This document shows, piece after piece, positions 11,048-22,324 of a DNA stretch of 25,378 bases. This DNA comes from Trichinella spiralis. Lineage: Eukaryota; Nematoda; Enoplea; Trichinellida; Trichinellidae. Location: positions 12,867,994-12,893,371 of the forward strand of contig CM012954.1 in NCBI GenBank assembly GCA_000181795.3, in the 5' to 3' direction. The notes under the pieces were generated by a model. It searched no databases. It was not told the origin of the DNA and worked only from the letters and a program-made list of their open reading frames with translations. A program made the position numbers and the translations under genes. Position 1 is the first letter of the stretch; every line of letters begins with the position of its first letter.

Positions 11048-14000
11048 TCAAGTGGAGACGTTTTGTTCTTTGAGTGCTGAAGACGACTGCTGTTGTTGAG
11101 CTTTCATGGCCAACAGTTGGCGTTCGACGAATTCCTCTTCTTCACTGTCAAAGTCGCTGTCGTCCCAAGGTTCTTCGTCTTCGTCATCGTCTGCTTCTTC
11201 TGCTGATGCCGCTGCTGCTGCTGCTGCTGAAATCTGTCGAGACTTTTCCATTTTCTTCTGATCGCAAGTTGAAGATTCAGCAACCGAAGAAGCTGCTTGA
11301 ACAGGAACGTCAGTCTTCGTCGTTCCGGGCGCAGCTGATGCAGAAGGTGCTGGCGGTGCTGATTCCGTCGGACAAGCCACGCCCGGTTCGGTCGACTTGG
11401 CCCCACTGGCAACAGCAGCAACCCCATTAAACCAAGCCGGATTCACACACACTGGATACGTAAAGTGTGGAAGACCGTGCGCCGCAGGCTGGGGCACACT
11501 GAACTGACAGCCAGCTTGCATAACATTGGTCCATACTGAATTGTTGAAAGGTGCTGGATAAAACTGGAGATACGGATAATACGGATTCCAAGTTGGTGCG
11601 CAAGCACCGGCATCTGGAACTGCCGCACCTTCGGCCGGTAAAGATTGGCTGAAACAATTTTTCCATTTGCATCTCACAAATTCACATAAATTAATCGTTC
11701 AATTACAGTGAAGAGGTGGAGAAAGGCATCCCCGGTGCGGACAATACCCTCAACGGAGTCGGCAGGAGACAACTTCTCAACGAAGACGGTGTGCGAGAAA
11801 GTGAAGACGACGGTGCTTCATGCTTGCGCAAATAGCGCATATCACTGCGCTTGCGAAATCGTTCTATAAATTCTCGCTTGCTTCGATGACGCGTCAACAA
11901 TTCCGAATCACTCTGAGTTCCAACATCTGCAGATTATTCGATTTGCAAACAAATCAAAGAAAAATCAAAAAAAGAAAAAAATTACCAACGGCAGAACCAG
12001 ATGCAGAATTCAACGGAGTCGTTCGAGCATATCTGTTGGTCGTGATTTCAACATCCATAGCACTTTGCAACGAATGCAACTCACATTCGTCTTTACAATC
12101 ATTATTTAGATTCCCTTTTCGATTGCCGTGCATCTTCGATCGATTTCGAATCATTCCAATTTTTTCTCTGAACAATCTGAAATGTTCAAAATTGCAAACG
12201 ATGCTCCAGTTTCATCAACAATTATTCCATTACTGAAGCCAAGCTTCTCTGTCCAACTCATAACGGGACTGGAGCCACAAAAATGCGCAATCAATAAGTC
12301 CTGGGAACAGAAATTGCACCAAAAACCCAACTTTTACCAGTGCAATGTTCAGTGTATGCATCAGTTTACAATGCAGTGAAGGATAAGGATGATCCAACTG
12401 GCATCTAAACAAATGCAACTCATGCTATTAATTTAATACGTAAAAATAATTTATATATATATATATGGATGGATAACTTACAAAAAGAAATCAACAAGAG
12501 CAGCGTTTCGTTTGTAAAACATGCTCATGTCGTAAATGTGCAATCCCAAATCAGTAACATAAAGTAATAAATTGGTTGTAAACAGTATTCCTAAAATAAA
12601 AAATAAAAAATTTCATATTTGTATTCGTTAAATAATAATGCACATACAATAAATACATCAATAATTTATTTTATATTTTACTCAATTTTTTTATAATTCA
12701 TCAGTAAAGTATTACTGAAAAGTAGGTTTTTTCTCAGCAACAGATGCACGGCATTGAATATTATTTATAATAATATATAATTATTTAAATTTATCATAGC
12801 ATATTTTCAAAAAAGACTACTTACCCAATTTTGCAGTAGAAAAGCCATACCATAATCTGCGTTGGGAAGCAACTGTATTCGCAGCTCGTGAAATGTGATG
12901 ACGTCGAGCAATAGCTGCAAAATTCAACGTTAAAGTATAGAACAAATAGTACAATTCACATACAATACACTCAGTACAATTACTTACTAATTATGAAAAA
13001 TGTGGTTGTCATAATCAACGCTATGCCAGTTGGCAAATAAACAAGATAGAAATTATTCATAGGGTCATCCACTCCAAAATAGCACATGCCATTGATACCA
13101 TCAGGACCGTACTAAAGTTAAAATAAAAAACTTTTTAATCAGTTCAACATAGAAGCTTTCAATATTCGTTGTATGTTCAATCAATTCTTTGCCACATATA
13201 CATATATGGTTCTTTTCTAAATAAGCAAAAGAATTCAACTTACAGACATGGAAGAGATGACTGTGATAACCAGCAAAAGGCATGGACCCCAGAGAGCAAA
13301 ATGAACATTATTGATAAGCTTATCGTAAACCGAATGGCTGAAATCGGATGATGACGGCAAGGTTTCGGCTAGTTGAAAAGCAAAAAATACAGTCAACCAT
13401 CCGCTGGATGCCAGCGTGGATAAATAAAGACAAACAAATTGTAAAGTGCAAATACTGCTTCTGAAATGCCTAAAATCAAGAAAAATCTGTCAAGTAGAAG
13501 AGGCAAAACAAATGACAAATTGAACATTGAACAACTTACTTTTGATCTTTCGATCGCAAACTGCCGTCGCTGTTGCAAGATACAAGATATTTAAATTTAA
13601 ATCGAAACGCAATAACCAAAGCAATAACTGCATGACAGAATATTTTCCATGTCAAAGGATAAAAATCTTTTGGAATTCGTCGAACTCCAGTAACAGTAGC
13701 AATCTGCAAGAATATAATTATAATATTTTATACTATATTATATTTCCGTTGAAATTTCAAGAAGCAGTTCAAAAAAATTACAAATGTAAAAAACACTTAC
13801 TAATGTTAATATCAGAAATGTACAAATTATAGGAGCCAAGAAGAGAACAACAGAGTCAAGTTCTTCATGTTCTTGAGGTTTCAACCAGTGGCTTGTGCAG
13901 TTGAAAGCACAGTTAGGAAAGTGAAGCTGATCCCTATGCTCTGAATAAACCAACGGAAGAAGACAGCTAGCTCGGTTTGTCGAAATGTTTTCGTGTCGGA

Positions 14001-14707
14001 ACAACGGTTGCAAACTTTGCTATAAAGCATAAACAACAATACAATTCTTTTTTTTTGATGATGTGAGCTTAATTTTCCAATTGCCTTTAGCTCACCTTGC
14101 AATCTCTGCTGTACAGTTTTGAATCCTGACAATTGCTGAGAATCTTAGGCCAACGGCCGTGTTTTATAAGAAACTGACACTGATCCCGTGTTTCTATGCA
14201 CAACGATTCTGAAATGAGACGGACTCTGGAATTTTTACAAGGAGCCATCATGGCTGAGCAAAGCATTTCTTTCAGATAAGGCCAACAATGAGATAAGCGA
14301 TAAAAATTTTCATAACCCGAAGTATCTTAAATATGTCATAATTAGTCATGAGTCAGTGGTAAGCAAAAGAAAAAAGTTCGGAACAAACAGAAAAGAAAAC
14401 TATCATTACTAGCATTTGTAATGATACTGAGTGGATAAACTTCCTTGGTTGCAAGAGTTTCACCAAAACATTTCAACTCTTTATCATGAGTTAAACATTT
14501 TTCTGTTGTAGATCTCCAGCACAGTGGATCATTCAACCAACTGTTGGTGAAAAAAAACCTCTGTCCACCGCCTTTATACTGCTGTACAATGTCAACAGGA
14601 AACAAACGTTTTTGCAAATGACTGGGATCATATGTTACATTTTTATTTAAAACAACAGAAATACCATTTAAAATGAATAAAAATAAAAAACAATAATCAT
14701 AAAACAT
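11048..14707 (-). CDS. SMO: Smoothened, Hedgehog-pathway seven-pass receptor
   Basis: Twelve exons (14410-14707, 14096-14325, 13801-14019, 13540-13703, 13244-13460, 12988-13111, 12825-12914, 12482-12590, 12234-12404, 11986-12176, 11707-11926, 11048-11648) give 877 residues; every junction is GT-AG and in frame. Residues 1-20 form a signal peptide (MFYDYCFLFLFILNGISVV). A cysteine-rich domain follows (about 63-176) with the Smoothened-type C-x-G-x-x-L in KCFGETL, then HCWPYLKEMLC and CIETRDQC. The linker has CLLPLV and NCAFNC before an EHEELD segment, as in fly and human SMO and unlike Frizzled. CNSDGSLR matches the loop CRxDGTxR, and DGINGMCYFG the second extracellular loop. Seven hydrophobic segments fill about 228-525. 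The tail (about 530-877) is basic and Ser-rich, then Pro/Ala-rich, then has a seven-alanine run and a strongly acidic end. SMO acts at the plasma or ciliary membrane below Patched. The ATG at 14707 gives the signal peptide. A Frizzled is much less likely. Confidence 0.88.
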
Positions 14708-15375
14708 GGGTAAAATTTTCAAATACAAAAAAACAAAATATTACCATAACTACAGTAAGGCAATTGATAAGTAAGGTTGCATGCGCATGGTCGATGCCAT
14801 CAAAGAAATTAACAAAAACAAAATTTTAATGTGAAAAAGTAATACTTAATGAAAAAAAAGTATTCTACACGTCAACGTTTTTCTCAGTTTTTCAGTAAAA
14901 ATTTGCTCCATTAATTGTTTTGTTATAATTTTCATTTGTATGTAGAATATATTATCAAAAAGGTTCTGTCGAAATTAGCAAGAAAATCAATGCGCACAAA
15001 ATGTTCAACTGTCGCACTTGCTGTTTTGACGATAATAAGTGCATGAAAAGCAGCCCACAACTCGACGATAAGAAGATTCAATTAAGCAGTGGCTGACTGT
15101 AGCCTATAAACAAAAGTCAAGTTTAACTTTGATAAGCTGATGTTCGATTTGCTTTTCAAAGCAAGTGTTTTTATTTGCTGATTGATAACGCTTATAATAA
15201 ATAATAATTCTCTCGTTCTATGGGAAGACTTTAAAATTCTGATCCAACATTTCAAGTTGTAATGAAATAATAAAAAAATCCAAAAAATTGATGAATGACA
15301 TTCATGTTTTGAAACAAGCGAGCATGGAAAAAATGCTTTTCTTTTTTCGAAACTTAACCATATTTAAAGTGAGTG

Positions 15376-15402
15376 ATACATACATACATACATACATACA
15401 TG
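15376..15402. repeat. (CATA)n simple repeat
   Basis: Tandem ACAT units, about six copies, upstream of SMO. Confidence 0.9.
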
Positions 15403-15842
15403 AAAGCGCTTTCAAAGAAACATTGCCTGTGAAAAATTCTCTTAAATGACATTCATCAATCCGGCTCATTTCAATTTTATTACTGAATGACCATTGATGA
15501 TGCAGTTTTATATTTATTTTTATGGTATCAAAGTAACACAATAATATGAATTCGCCAAAAACACTTCAATATTTAAATGCTACTGCTGCAGCATTGTGAC
15601 GTTTGTTCAACTGAACGCTGATAGCTAGATGTCTTTTTTGAGTAAAAAATGTCACAAAAAAACAAATAAAACATAAATCAAGTTCAAGATGCAAACAATT
15701 AATGTATAAAAAAAGGAAGAAGAACAGTCGAATGACAGGCTCGTTGAATGACTGACCTCAACGGTAAGTAAGCAAAGTGCGTTAACTGAAAACGACCTTG
15801 TGTCTAGCACATTAGGGTAAATATCTTTCTGAACAGCCCAGA

Positions 15843-15870
15843 CACACACACACATATATATATATATATC
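15843..15870. repeat. (CA)n(TA)n simple repeat
   Basis: Six CA units running into about seven TA units, between the zinc-finger gene and SMO. Confidence 0.9.
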
Positions 15871-16067
15871 ATCGCACTGCTTGCTTCAGGTGACCTTTAG
15901 TCCAGACCATCGAAAATTTGCACATAAACAATAATTAACAAATTGCAATTGACAAAGGAAAAAAATAACAACAGTAATAATAAAACAACATAAAAGTAGA
16001 CAGGAAAAAAGGTTGGTGAAATAAAAAAATCAAAATAATAAAGCTAATAATAATAATAATGCCTGTG

Positions 16068-19000
16068 CTAATAATAGGTTAGTTCATCACTTGCCTCCTG
16101 AAATGTTTCATATATTGAATTTTGCGCAATTAATCTGCCTGCTGTCAGTTTTTCACTTGCATTTGCAGTATAGAAATTAATTTCCATTTCAACAAATAGT
16201 AAACATGGGATGAGAGGCATTCACACCAATTGCATCATCCCCCTCACAAATGAAAACAAAGTAATACAGCATTTGTAAACGAATGGCAAGGGCAAAAAAA
16301 AACATCATCATCAAAATATCTCAATAATAGAGTTTGCATATCGAACAATTACTTGCGAAATAATAATGCAAACAAAATAGCTTTTTATCAATTCCGCTCA
16401 AATCAAATTGGATCAGTTGCAGATTTCAATTCTGCTAGCTGAAATTTGAGAAAATTTTTAGAAAAATTCTAAAACCGATACGATTGATTTAACGATGATA
16501 CATATACATACCGCTTTACGTAACAGAGAGGCGGATTTTTCCGGCTTTTCCATGTTTTCTTCGTTGAAATAGCACCAAAGTTCATGACTGATCCGAGGTA
16601 TAAGTTCTCTGATAGCTTTCAATTTTGCCATAGCTACAACAGACAAGAAAGGAAAATCAAACATACATACATACACACATCAAGCGCCGCAGTGAGAAAC
16701 GTTGCATAAATTTTACATTCAATCGCATCAGTCTCTTCATTTTGCACAGCGTGTGAAAATTTGAGCATCGGTTGACCAAAATATGAATACAATTTCAAAG
16801 TCCGTGGTTTGTAATTACGCTTTTTGGATGCTTCGGATGAAGAACCTTCTTCGGCATGTTCCGCGTTGACGTGCCGTTCGAGCAGTTTCACAGTGGCAAA
16901 TTGAGTTTTACAATTCGACACTGGACAGTGGAATGGTTTGGGTCCACAGTGCCAATATTCGACGTGCGGAAGAAGCCAGTCAACGCTTCGTCCCAGACGA
17001 TGCTTGGAAATGCATCCTTTCCACAAACAGCACGCAGTGCTGGGATTTTTGCTCGCCTCAATCACGTGACGTTCCAAATGTTCCCGCATATATTCATCTG
17101 GTCCAAGTTCGGCGGACTGGCAATTTTCCCAAAGACATATCCGCGGTTCGACTGTACATCGGTAACAGTGTTGTTCTTCTTTTGGTTTGGTGTTGTTCGA
17201 CTGAGTGTTGTCGTCGGTGATTTCGAAAGACAGCTGAGCAGATCCAAGCGATGACAAAGAAGTCCTCCTGGAACTGCAATGATTTTCATTGTAAATTTTC
17301 GAAACGTTGCTAGTCGACTGTTGCCGATTCGACGTTTCACCAGACACGCCAGTAACGAAACCAGAATCATCAGATTGCATAGACTGTATCCATTCATCAA
17401 CTTTGTTCTCAATTTGCATTAATTTTCGATTTCGGCGTCGTGGTCGTAAAACAGGCATAATTTCACAATCCAATTCTAAATTACACAAAGCTGTTAAATT
17501 AATCATCTCACGCTCTGCAGTAACAATGTTGCACTATAATAAATGATAACAGAAAAATATTGGACGCTGAATTAATTTTCCGCAAGTCATTCTTAAAAAT
17601 AGGAATAAACAAAAGTGAACAACAAATTAAGCTTGAGCTAGCTAGCTAGCTATATAGTCAGTGAAAATGGATAGTCGCTTCGAAATGTGCTGCCGTTCAG
17701 TTAACTTGCTTATAGAAAAACCCTGTCTCGTCGTCGTCTCCTTTTAATTCGCGCTGAATCCCAACCATCTGTGCAGCTGTCTAAATTTGTGAGAAGCTTT
17801 ATGAAATTTTTCATCCGGACACACTAACACATCAGACATATAATAATGGCAAAAGTGGAGGAGTTCAAATGTGGATGGAGGTGGAAGTGGCAAAAAATTA
17901 AAAAAAAACACAACAACGAACAACGCCCATCTGGATATTGGTGACATACTTGCCGACTTTGAATTGATTAAGTAAAAATGCTGCAGCTGATTTGCTGCTG
18001 TTGCTGTTGCTGCTGCTGCTACTGCGACTGCTGTTGCTGACCAGCAGACGGACAGACGGACGGCCAAACAAAGAATTGTTGGCAATGCAAAATGCATGCA
18101 GGCCGTTCGTTGACTCTCAAAAGAGAATGCTTTTTATCGATCGCCCCCGCTAACGCTCCCCATTCATGCATTCATTCATCTATGCACTGCAAACAACCTG
18201 TGTGTCTGTGTGTGCTTGTTTGCAAGGCCAGCAGCATTTTTGCAAACATGCGGCACTGACCAAGTATAATTTCACCACAGCTGACTGTTGGTTGAAAAAA
18301 ACAAAGAATAGCCTCTCAAATGTTTGCTTTGTCATTCAATATCGAAACGAAACATATGGAGAAAAAAAACATAATTATATACATAAATGAATATGTCGTC
18401 GTCGTCTTCTTCTTCTTCTTCTATTAATTAATTATCTCATCTGATGTTATGCAAAATGCATAAATCTCACGAAATAAAAAGAGAACATACTTTTGCAGTT
18501 AGATCATTTCTGATTGGCGATGCTGAAACGTCAGCTGTGCATAAAAAGCGATGAACATGAAATTATTTACGCAAAAGTAAAATTTCACATCATTGACAAA
18601 GACAACTCGGATATTAGTGTTCATGATGAAAAAAAAACAAAAAATCTGCACAAATATCATCGAAATTTGCTTTTTCTTCAAATAAAATCACGAGACAAAA
18701 TAATGAAATGATAATTTCAAAGATGCAAAAACAAAATTGTAACCTTTCTGCAAAGAATAAAAAAGGAAGTATTATTATTATTATTAGAGATATATAAATT
18801 TTGTGCAAGCATCTGTTTTGCAATTTTCATTGCAGACCAACCGCTGCAAGGTGACAGCAAAAAACTGGGCCATCACTGAGTACAGACAAAACTCGAACAA
18901 CAAATCAATCTCTTCACTACACTATAACTACCAGCAACTCACGTACCTTAACAAGCTACAGTGACTGTAAACATGAGAAGAACTAAGCAAAAATTGAAAC

Positions 19001-20461
19001 AGCCGTATCGACTGTTACGAAGAAGCAATCGATCAGTGAAAAGCATTGAAAGGAAAAAAATTTTTTGATATATTTTTCTTGAAAGTTTTTTTTTCAAATA
19101 AAGGTATTAATCAAAAACCATTTTACACTTATCCAAAAAAAAATGCAATCTTATTAATCTTGTCACTGTCGATTTGCCGGGATTCGAAATTTACAGATGT
19201 TTCACCCACAGTTTTACTTACATTTTCATAGCAGCGCTTCTTTCACACACAGTGCACACTTGTTAACAAATGTACAAACTATTTCACTTTAAACGGAAAA
19301 ATCACTCCACTGAAGACAATTAATTTCTATTTTATTTCATCAGCTTCTAAATTTTACCGCACAAACTGTAAGTTATGATTTTAAAAATTACAAAAAAATA
19401 AAACAATTATGACTTGCGTGCAAAAAACACAAAAGTGTGAAACGTGCGCAGAATTACCGTAAAATATAAAAATTGTCAAGTACAAATAACCTAGGACAAA
19501 CGAGCAGCGGCAACTAAACGTGGGTCAATACGAAGATCATTTGAAAAAAACCACTAATAATACGGAATGAAACGGCGGATTGAAAAAATTCACAATCAAC
19601 TTCAAAATTGTTCCATTGTACTCAACTTCACAAATATTTATTCATTTATCATACAATTCAAGAGCAAACAAATGACAATTCAATGCAAATAATTTTCAAA
19701 AATGAAGAAAAATTGAAAAAAGAAAAATTAACACATTGACGTAGCATTTATAAAACAATAAGAATACAAAAAATATTTTTAAGCAAAATTATTATTATTA
19801 TTATTGCCAAGTAATAAAAAACAAACCCCCAGTACATAATGAAAAAAACAATAGCATTTTGCAAGCAAAACCACTATCAAAATAGCAAGCATTAAGCCAT
19901 ACCGGAAATGTTAACATAAAATTTTTGAAAAAAGACAAATAAATAAATAAATTTTTTTTTGAACTTTTTTTTGAAATTTACATTATGATCTGAAAACTTT
20001 TAACTTTATCGCCAAAGAGATATGACAACTCATTTGACCAGAACAATAGCAATAAATTCACAGGATAATAGAGAATCGAATCGAATCGAATCAAATAAAA
20101 TATTAAAATCGAAATATTAAAAAAAACAAATAACAGCAAACATTTTAGCCATCAACCCTGAATGCAATTCTGAATTGTACACTTAAATACAAATAAAAGT
20201 ACTGATAATTATTTTTGATCTACCACAGTATTAAACTTGGACCAGCAATCAGAGGTGCTTCTTGTCATTGTGAAATTTTCAAATAAATAAATTGCATACA
20301 TGTAAACATGATCAAATAAATAAACAACGTAAACAAGCAAATACATAAAAGCATTTAGCCCATGAGAGAGAACACTGATAAAGCTTGACCAAAGAGAATT
20401 AAAAAAATCTTAATAAATATTAAAACCACAAAAGGGAGGTTCTTTTCTTACGATGATCCAT
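16068..20461 (-). CDS. C2H2 zinc-finger protein, AEBP2/Jing-like
   Basis: Model of four coding pieces: 20452-20461, 16717-17514, 16512-16633, 16068-16097, giving 319 residues. The 10-base first piece (ATGGATCATC before a GTAAGA donor) joins the exon at 17514 exactly in frame, giving MDHQREMINL; Met at 17506 is the fallback start. A basic stretch RPRRRNRK (about 27-34) may be a nuclear signal. Three C2H2 fingers follow: C130/C135 to H149/H153, C166/C171 to H187/H192, C200/C205 to H218/H223. CLWKGC in finger 2 and KPFHCPVSNCKTQFATVKLL in finger 3 match the AEBP2/Jing fingers (CLWKGC, KPFKCVVGGC..FA), and the spacing fits. AEBP2 is an accessory subunit of Polycomb complex PRC2. The part after the fingers does not clearly match its SUZ12-binding region, so another C2H2 factor is possible. 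A TTTGTCAG acceptor at 20653-20655 bounds a leader exon. The last 30-base exon (EASDELTYY) is the least certain. Confidence 0.6.
17636..17652. repeat. (AGCT)n self-complementary repeat
   Basis: Four AGCT units, palindromic at every phase, within the first intron of the zinc-finger gene. A related AGCT/CTGG tract occurs at 22606-22672. Confidence 0.85.
17993..18039. repeat. CTG/TTG trinucleotide-rich tract
   Basis: Interrupted CTG repeats within the long first intron of the zinc-finger gene (17515-20451). Open frames through it on either strand are low-complexity Ala, Gln or Cys runs with no other support. Confidence 0.7.
18395..18421. repeat. (GTC)n(TTC)n simple repeat
   Basis: Four GTC units followed by five TTC units, also in the first intron of the zinc-finger gene. 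The rest of that intron (about 2.9 kb) shows AT-rich sequence, a 65-codon plus-strand frame at 18514-18711 without family resemblance, and an alternative minus-strand donor GTAAGT at 19216-19221 that may end another leader exon. Confidence 0.85.
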
Positions 20462-20652
20462 TATGAAAGGACAACAAAATAAATCAGATGTTAAACAGTA
20501 AGTAAATTTTTCGTGAGCATCATTATGCACAGAGTGCACGATGAAATTAGGAACATAAATAAAGATTAAAACACAAAATACAATTGCACTACAAACATTG
20601 TTGAAAGCAAGCAATGAAACTTGCAAATCATTTAAACCGCATAAAAATCAAA

Positions 20653-21072
20653 CTGACAAAGAAAAAGCAATTGTTGATATAAAAAGAAATTTCAGTTCAA
20701 AACATTTCATTTCGTGATTATTCGCCTAAATAAAACACGTGGTAATAAAAGAATACAGTGCAAAGCACATTTGCATGATATGCTTAAATTTGAATTTAAT
20801 AAATATATTTTCAAATCGTCAGATTATGTAGCACATCTGTATTTCAACTTCTATCCCTTCTCACACAACACATTCATTCACTGCTGTGGTTCATCAAATT
20901 CTACATTTTCAGGATGTTTATTTTCCCAAACTTACTACAGTAAGAATCAATGTTTCCAAAAAAAAATCTACTTTGAAAATTTTCATTTTCATCAGCCAAA
21001 TTAAACTGACTTCTAAGCTGAATAAAAAATATCCTTTTAATTCTCCTACTGCAAACAAATAAACATATTTAT
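20653..21072. other. Region upstream of the zinc-finger gene leader
   Basis: Holds the TTTTTCTTTGTCAG acceptor (minus strand) that begins the zinc-finger leader exon, and probably its promoter. A 96-codon plus-strand frame (20714-21004), rich in Phe, Tyr, Asn and Cys, includes an acceptor-like TTTTCAG near 20910 and a donor-like GTAAGA near 20940; no family was recognised and I do not call it a gene. Confidence 0.35.
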
Positions 21073-21351
21073 TTAGTATATGCTTTTGTTTTCAACAGGA
21101 AAATATTTATTATAATATTCACTTGGTGTTTTCACTTTTTTCAAAGTGTATTCTCTAGATTTGCATACAGTTTCTAAAGACAATGCTCTCATCTGAATTC
21201 TCTTCTGCACAACAACATTAACAATACATCCTGCATCCTCAATATTATTTTTTATTACACTATAATACACTTCTCCATTTCCGTTAATAAATCTCAGCAG
21301 TAAATCTGAATAGATTAATCTACAAATATACAAGCAAATAAAGGTATACAT
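21073..21351 (-). CDS. Small or terminal-exon reading frame, unidentified
   Basis: An intact 92-codon frame from an ATG at 21351 to a TAA at 21073, with AATAAA overlapping the stop. A TTTGTAG acceptor before 21319 means the frame could instead be the last exon of a longer minus-strand gene, beginning near LIYSDLLLRF. The composition is protein-like rather than AT noise. EVYYSVIKNNIEDAGC followed by IVNVVV loosely recalls the end of an I-set immunoglobulin domain (hydrophobic-x-I..EDAG), but the usual tyrosine-x-cysteine after DAG is absent. Upstream exons could not be found as far as 22.3 kb. Function unknown. Confidence 0.33.
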   Translation of the reverse strand: MYTFICLYICRLIYSDLLLRFINGNGEVYYSVIKNNIEDAGCIVNVVVQKRIQMRALSLETVCKSREYTLKKVKTPSEYYNKYFPVENKSIY

Positions 21352-22255
21352 ATAAATGCAAATTTTTATTTATGGTGATAATACAAAAATAATTAGCCAA
21401 AAGACATTTTTTCCATTCAGTCAATCGTGCTAAACCAACGCAATTGCAAGCATGCATGCCTAACTGCTAAATCATCTAGAAATTCCTTCAATCAACCCAA
21501 CTGCACAAGATACAATTTTCAACCTTATCCATCCGCCCACTACCAATTATTCACATAATGTTATATATTACATTATTCACGTAATATTTCTCTAAATTAT
21601 AGCTCGTGTGCATTTTTCTTTGAATATTACACAATGAAATCACACATTGTGATTGAATGATTGAATCACAATCATCGAAATATAGAGAATAGCCCAAGCA
21701 AAACGACTCCACCGCTATCAATCTATGTCAATGCATGGAATCGACTAGTAATATAGTAGCTAGTAATGTCTAGAATAAAGTTTGAAAAAAAAAACAAACA
21801 CGAATAATAAATAAGGTATTAATTAAATTCACGTGTTAAAACTACTTTAATTCATGCAGTTGCTTATGGGAAAAAATGGATTATAAAATGAACTAAAAAT
21901 GAATGTACAATACAGTTTTCTGACAAATATAAATCAATTTAAAATTTAAAGAATTAAAAGAAAAAAAACCACAGAAAATAGCAAGCATTAAAGCAGTGTC
22001 CATTCACAACGCCAGCTGAACAACCAACACACGCATGAATAAAATAAATAAATTTGTGTGTAATATTTTTATTTTGAATAGCAATAATTTGTTGTTCAGT
22101 TGTCCATTCTGTTCCATCAAAAACTGTGTACAATGGGTAAATTTTTCCACATTGCTTTTGTGTTATTACGCGGAAATGTTGATGACAACAACGCGCATTT
22201 TTTATCGATTTGAAGTAATTGTTTAAAATTTAAGTCACATTTTGAGAATAATTTA
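21352..22255. other. AT-rich intergenic stretch with one inverted repeat
   Basis: No supported gene. ATTGTGATT at 21646-21654 is repeated inverted as AATCACAAT at 21664-21672, a possible small hairpin. Minus-strand 22338-22117 is open from a TTG (reading TSDQLLPTINPSNIFL) but has no ATG start or splice support. Confidence 0.4.
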
Positions 22256-22324
22256 AAATTTTCAGTAATGTTAGCATGAAATTGGAGGAAAATATTGGAC
22301 GGATTGATCGTTGGCAATAATTGA

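Larger units (their letters stand above)
14708..16067. other. Intergenic region upstream of SMO
   Basis: No supported gene. A minus-strand acceptor-like TTACTGTAG lies at about 14751, 44 bases before the SMO ATG, and may end a leader intron or receive a spliced leader. Minus-strand frames at 15302-15541 and 15652-15855 are short, repeat-laden and resemble no protein. Two simple repeats are listed separately. Confidence 0.4.

Noticed and set aside
11820-12236. Plus-strand frame of 138 codons
   Set aside because: It is antisense to SMO exons 10 and 11 and reads through their introns.
11048-14707. Frizzled receptor as the identity of the seven-pass gene
   Set aside because: The cysteine-rich domain has the Smoothened C-x-G-x-x-L start, the linker has CLLPLV and NCAFNC with a following EHEE, and the first extracellular loop has CNSDGSLR. 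These match SMO rather than Frizzled, and no Frizzled-type KTxxxW motif was seen after the last membrane segment.
16856-17254. Plus-strand frame of 132 codons
   Set aside because: It is antisense to the finger-coding exon of the zinc-finger gene.
18514-18711. Plus-strand 65-codon charged frame
   Set aside because: It lies inside the long first intron of the zinc-finger gene, begins without support and matches no family I know; likely chance.
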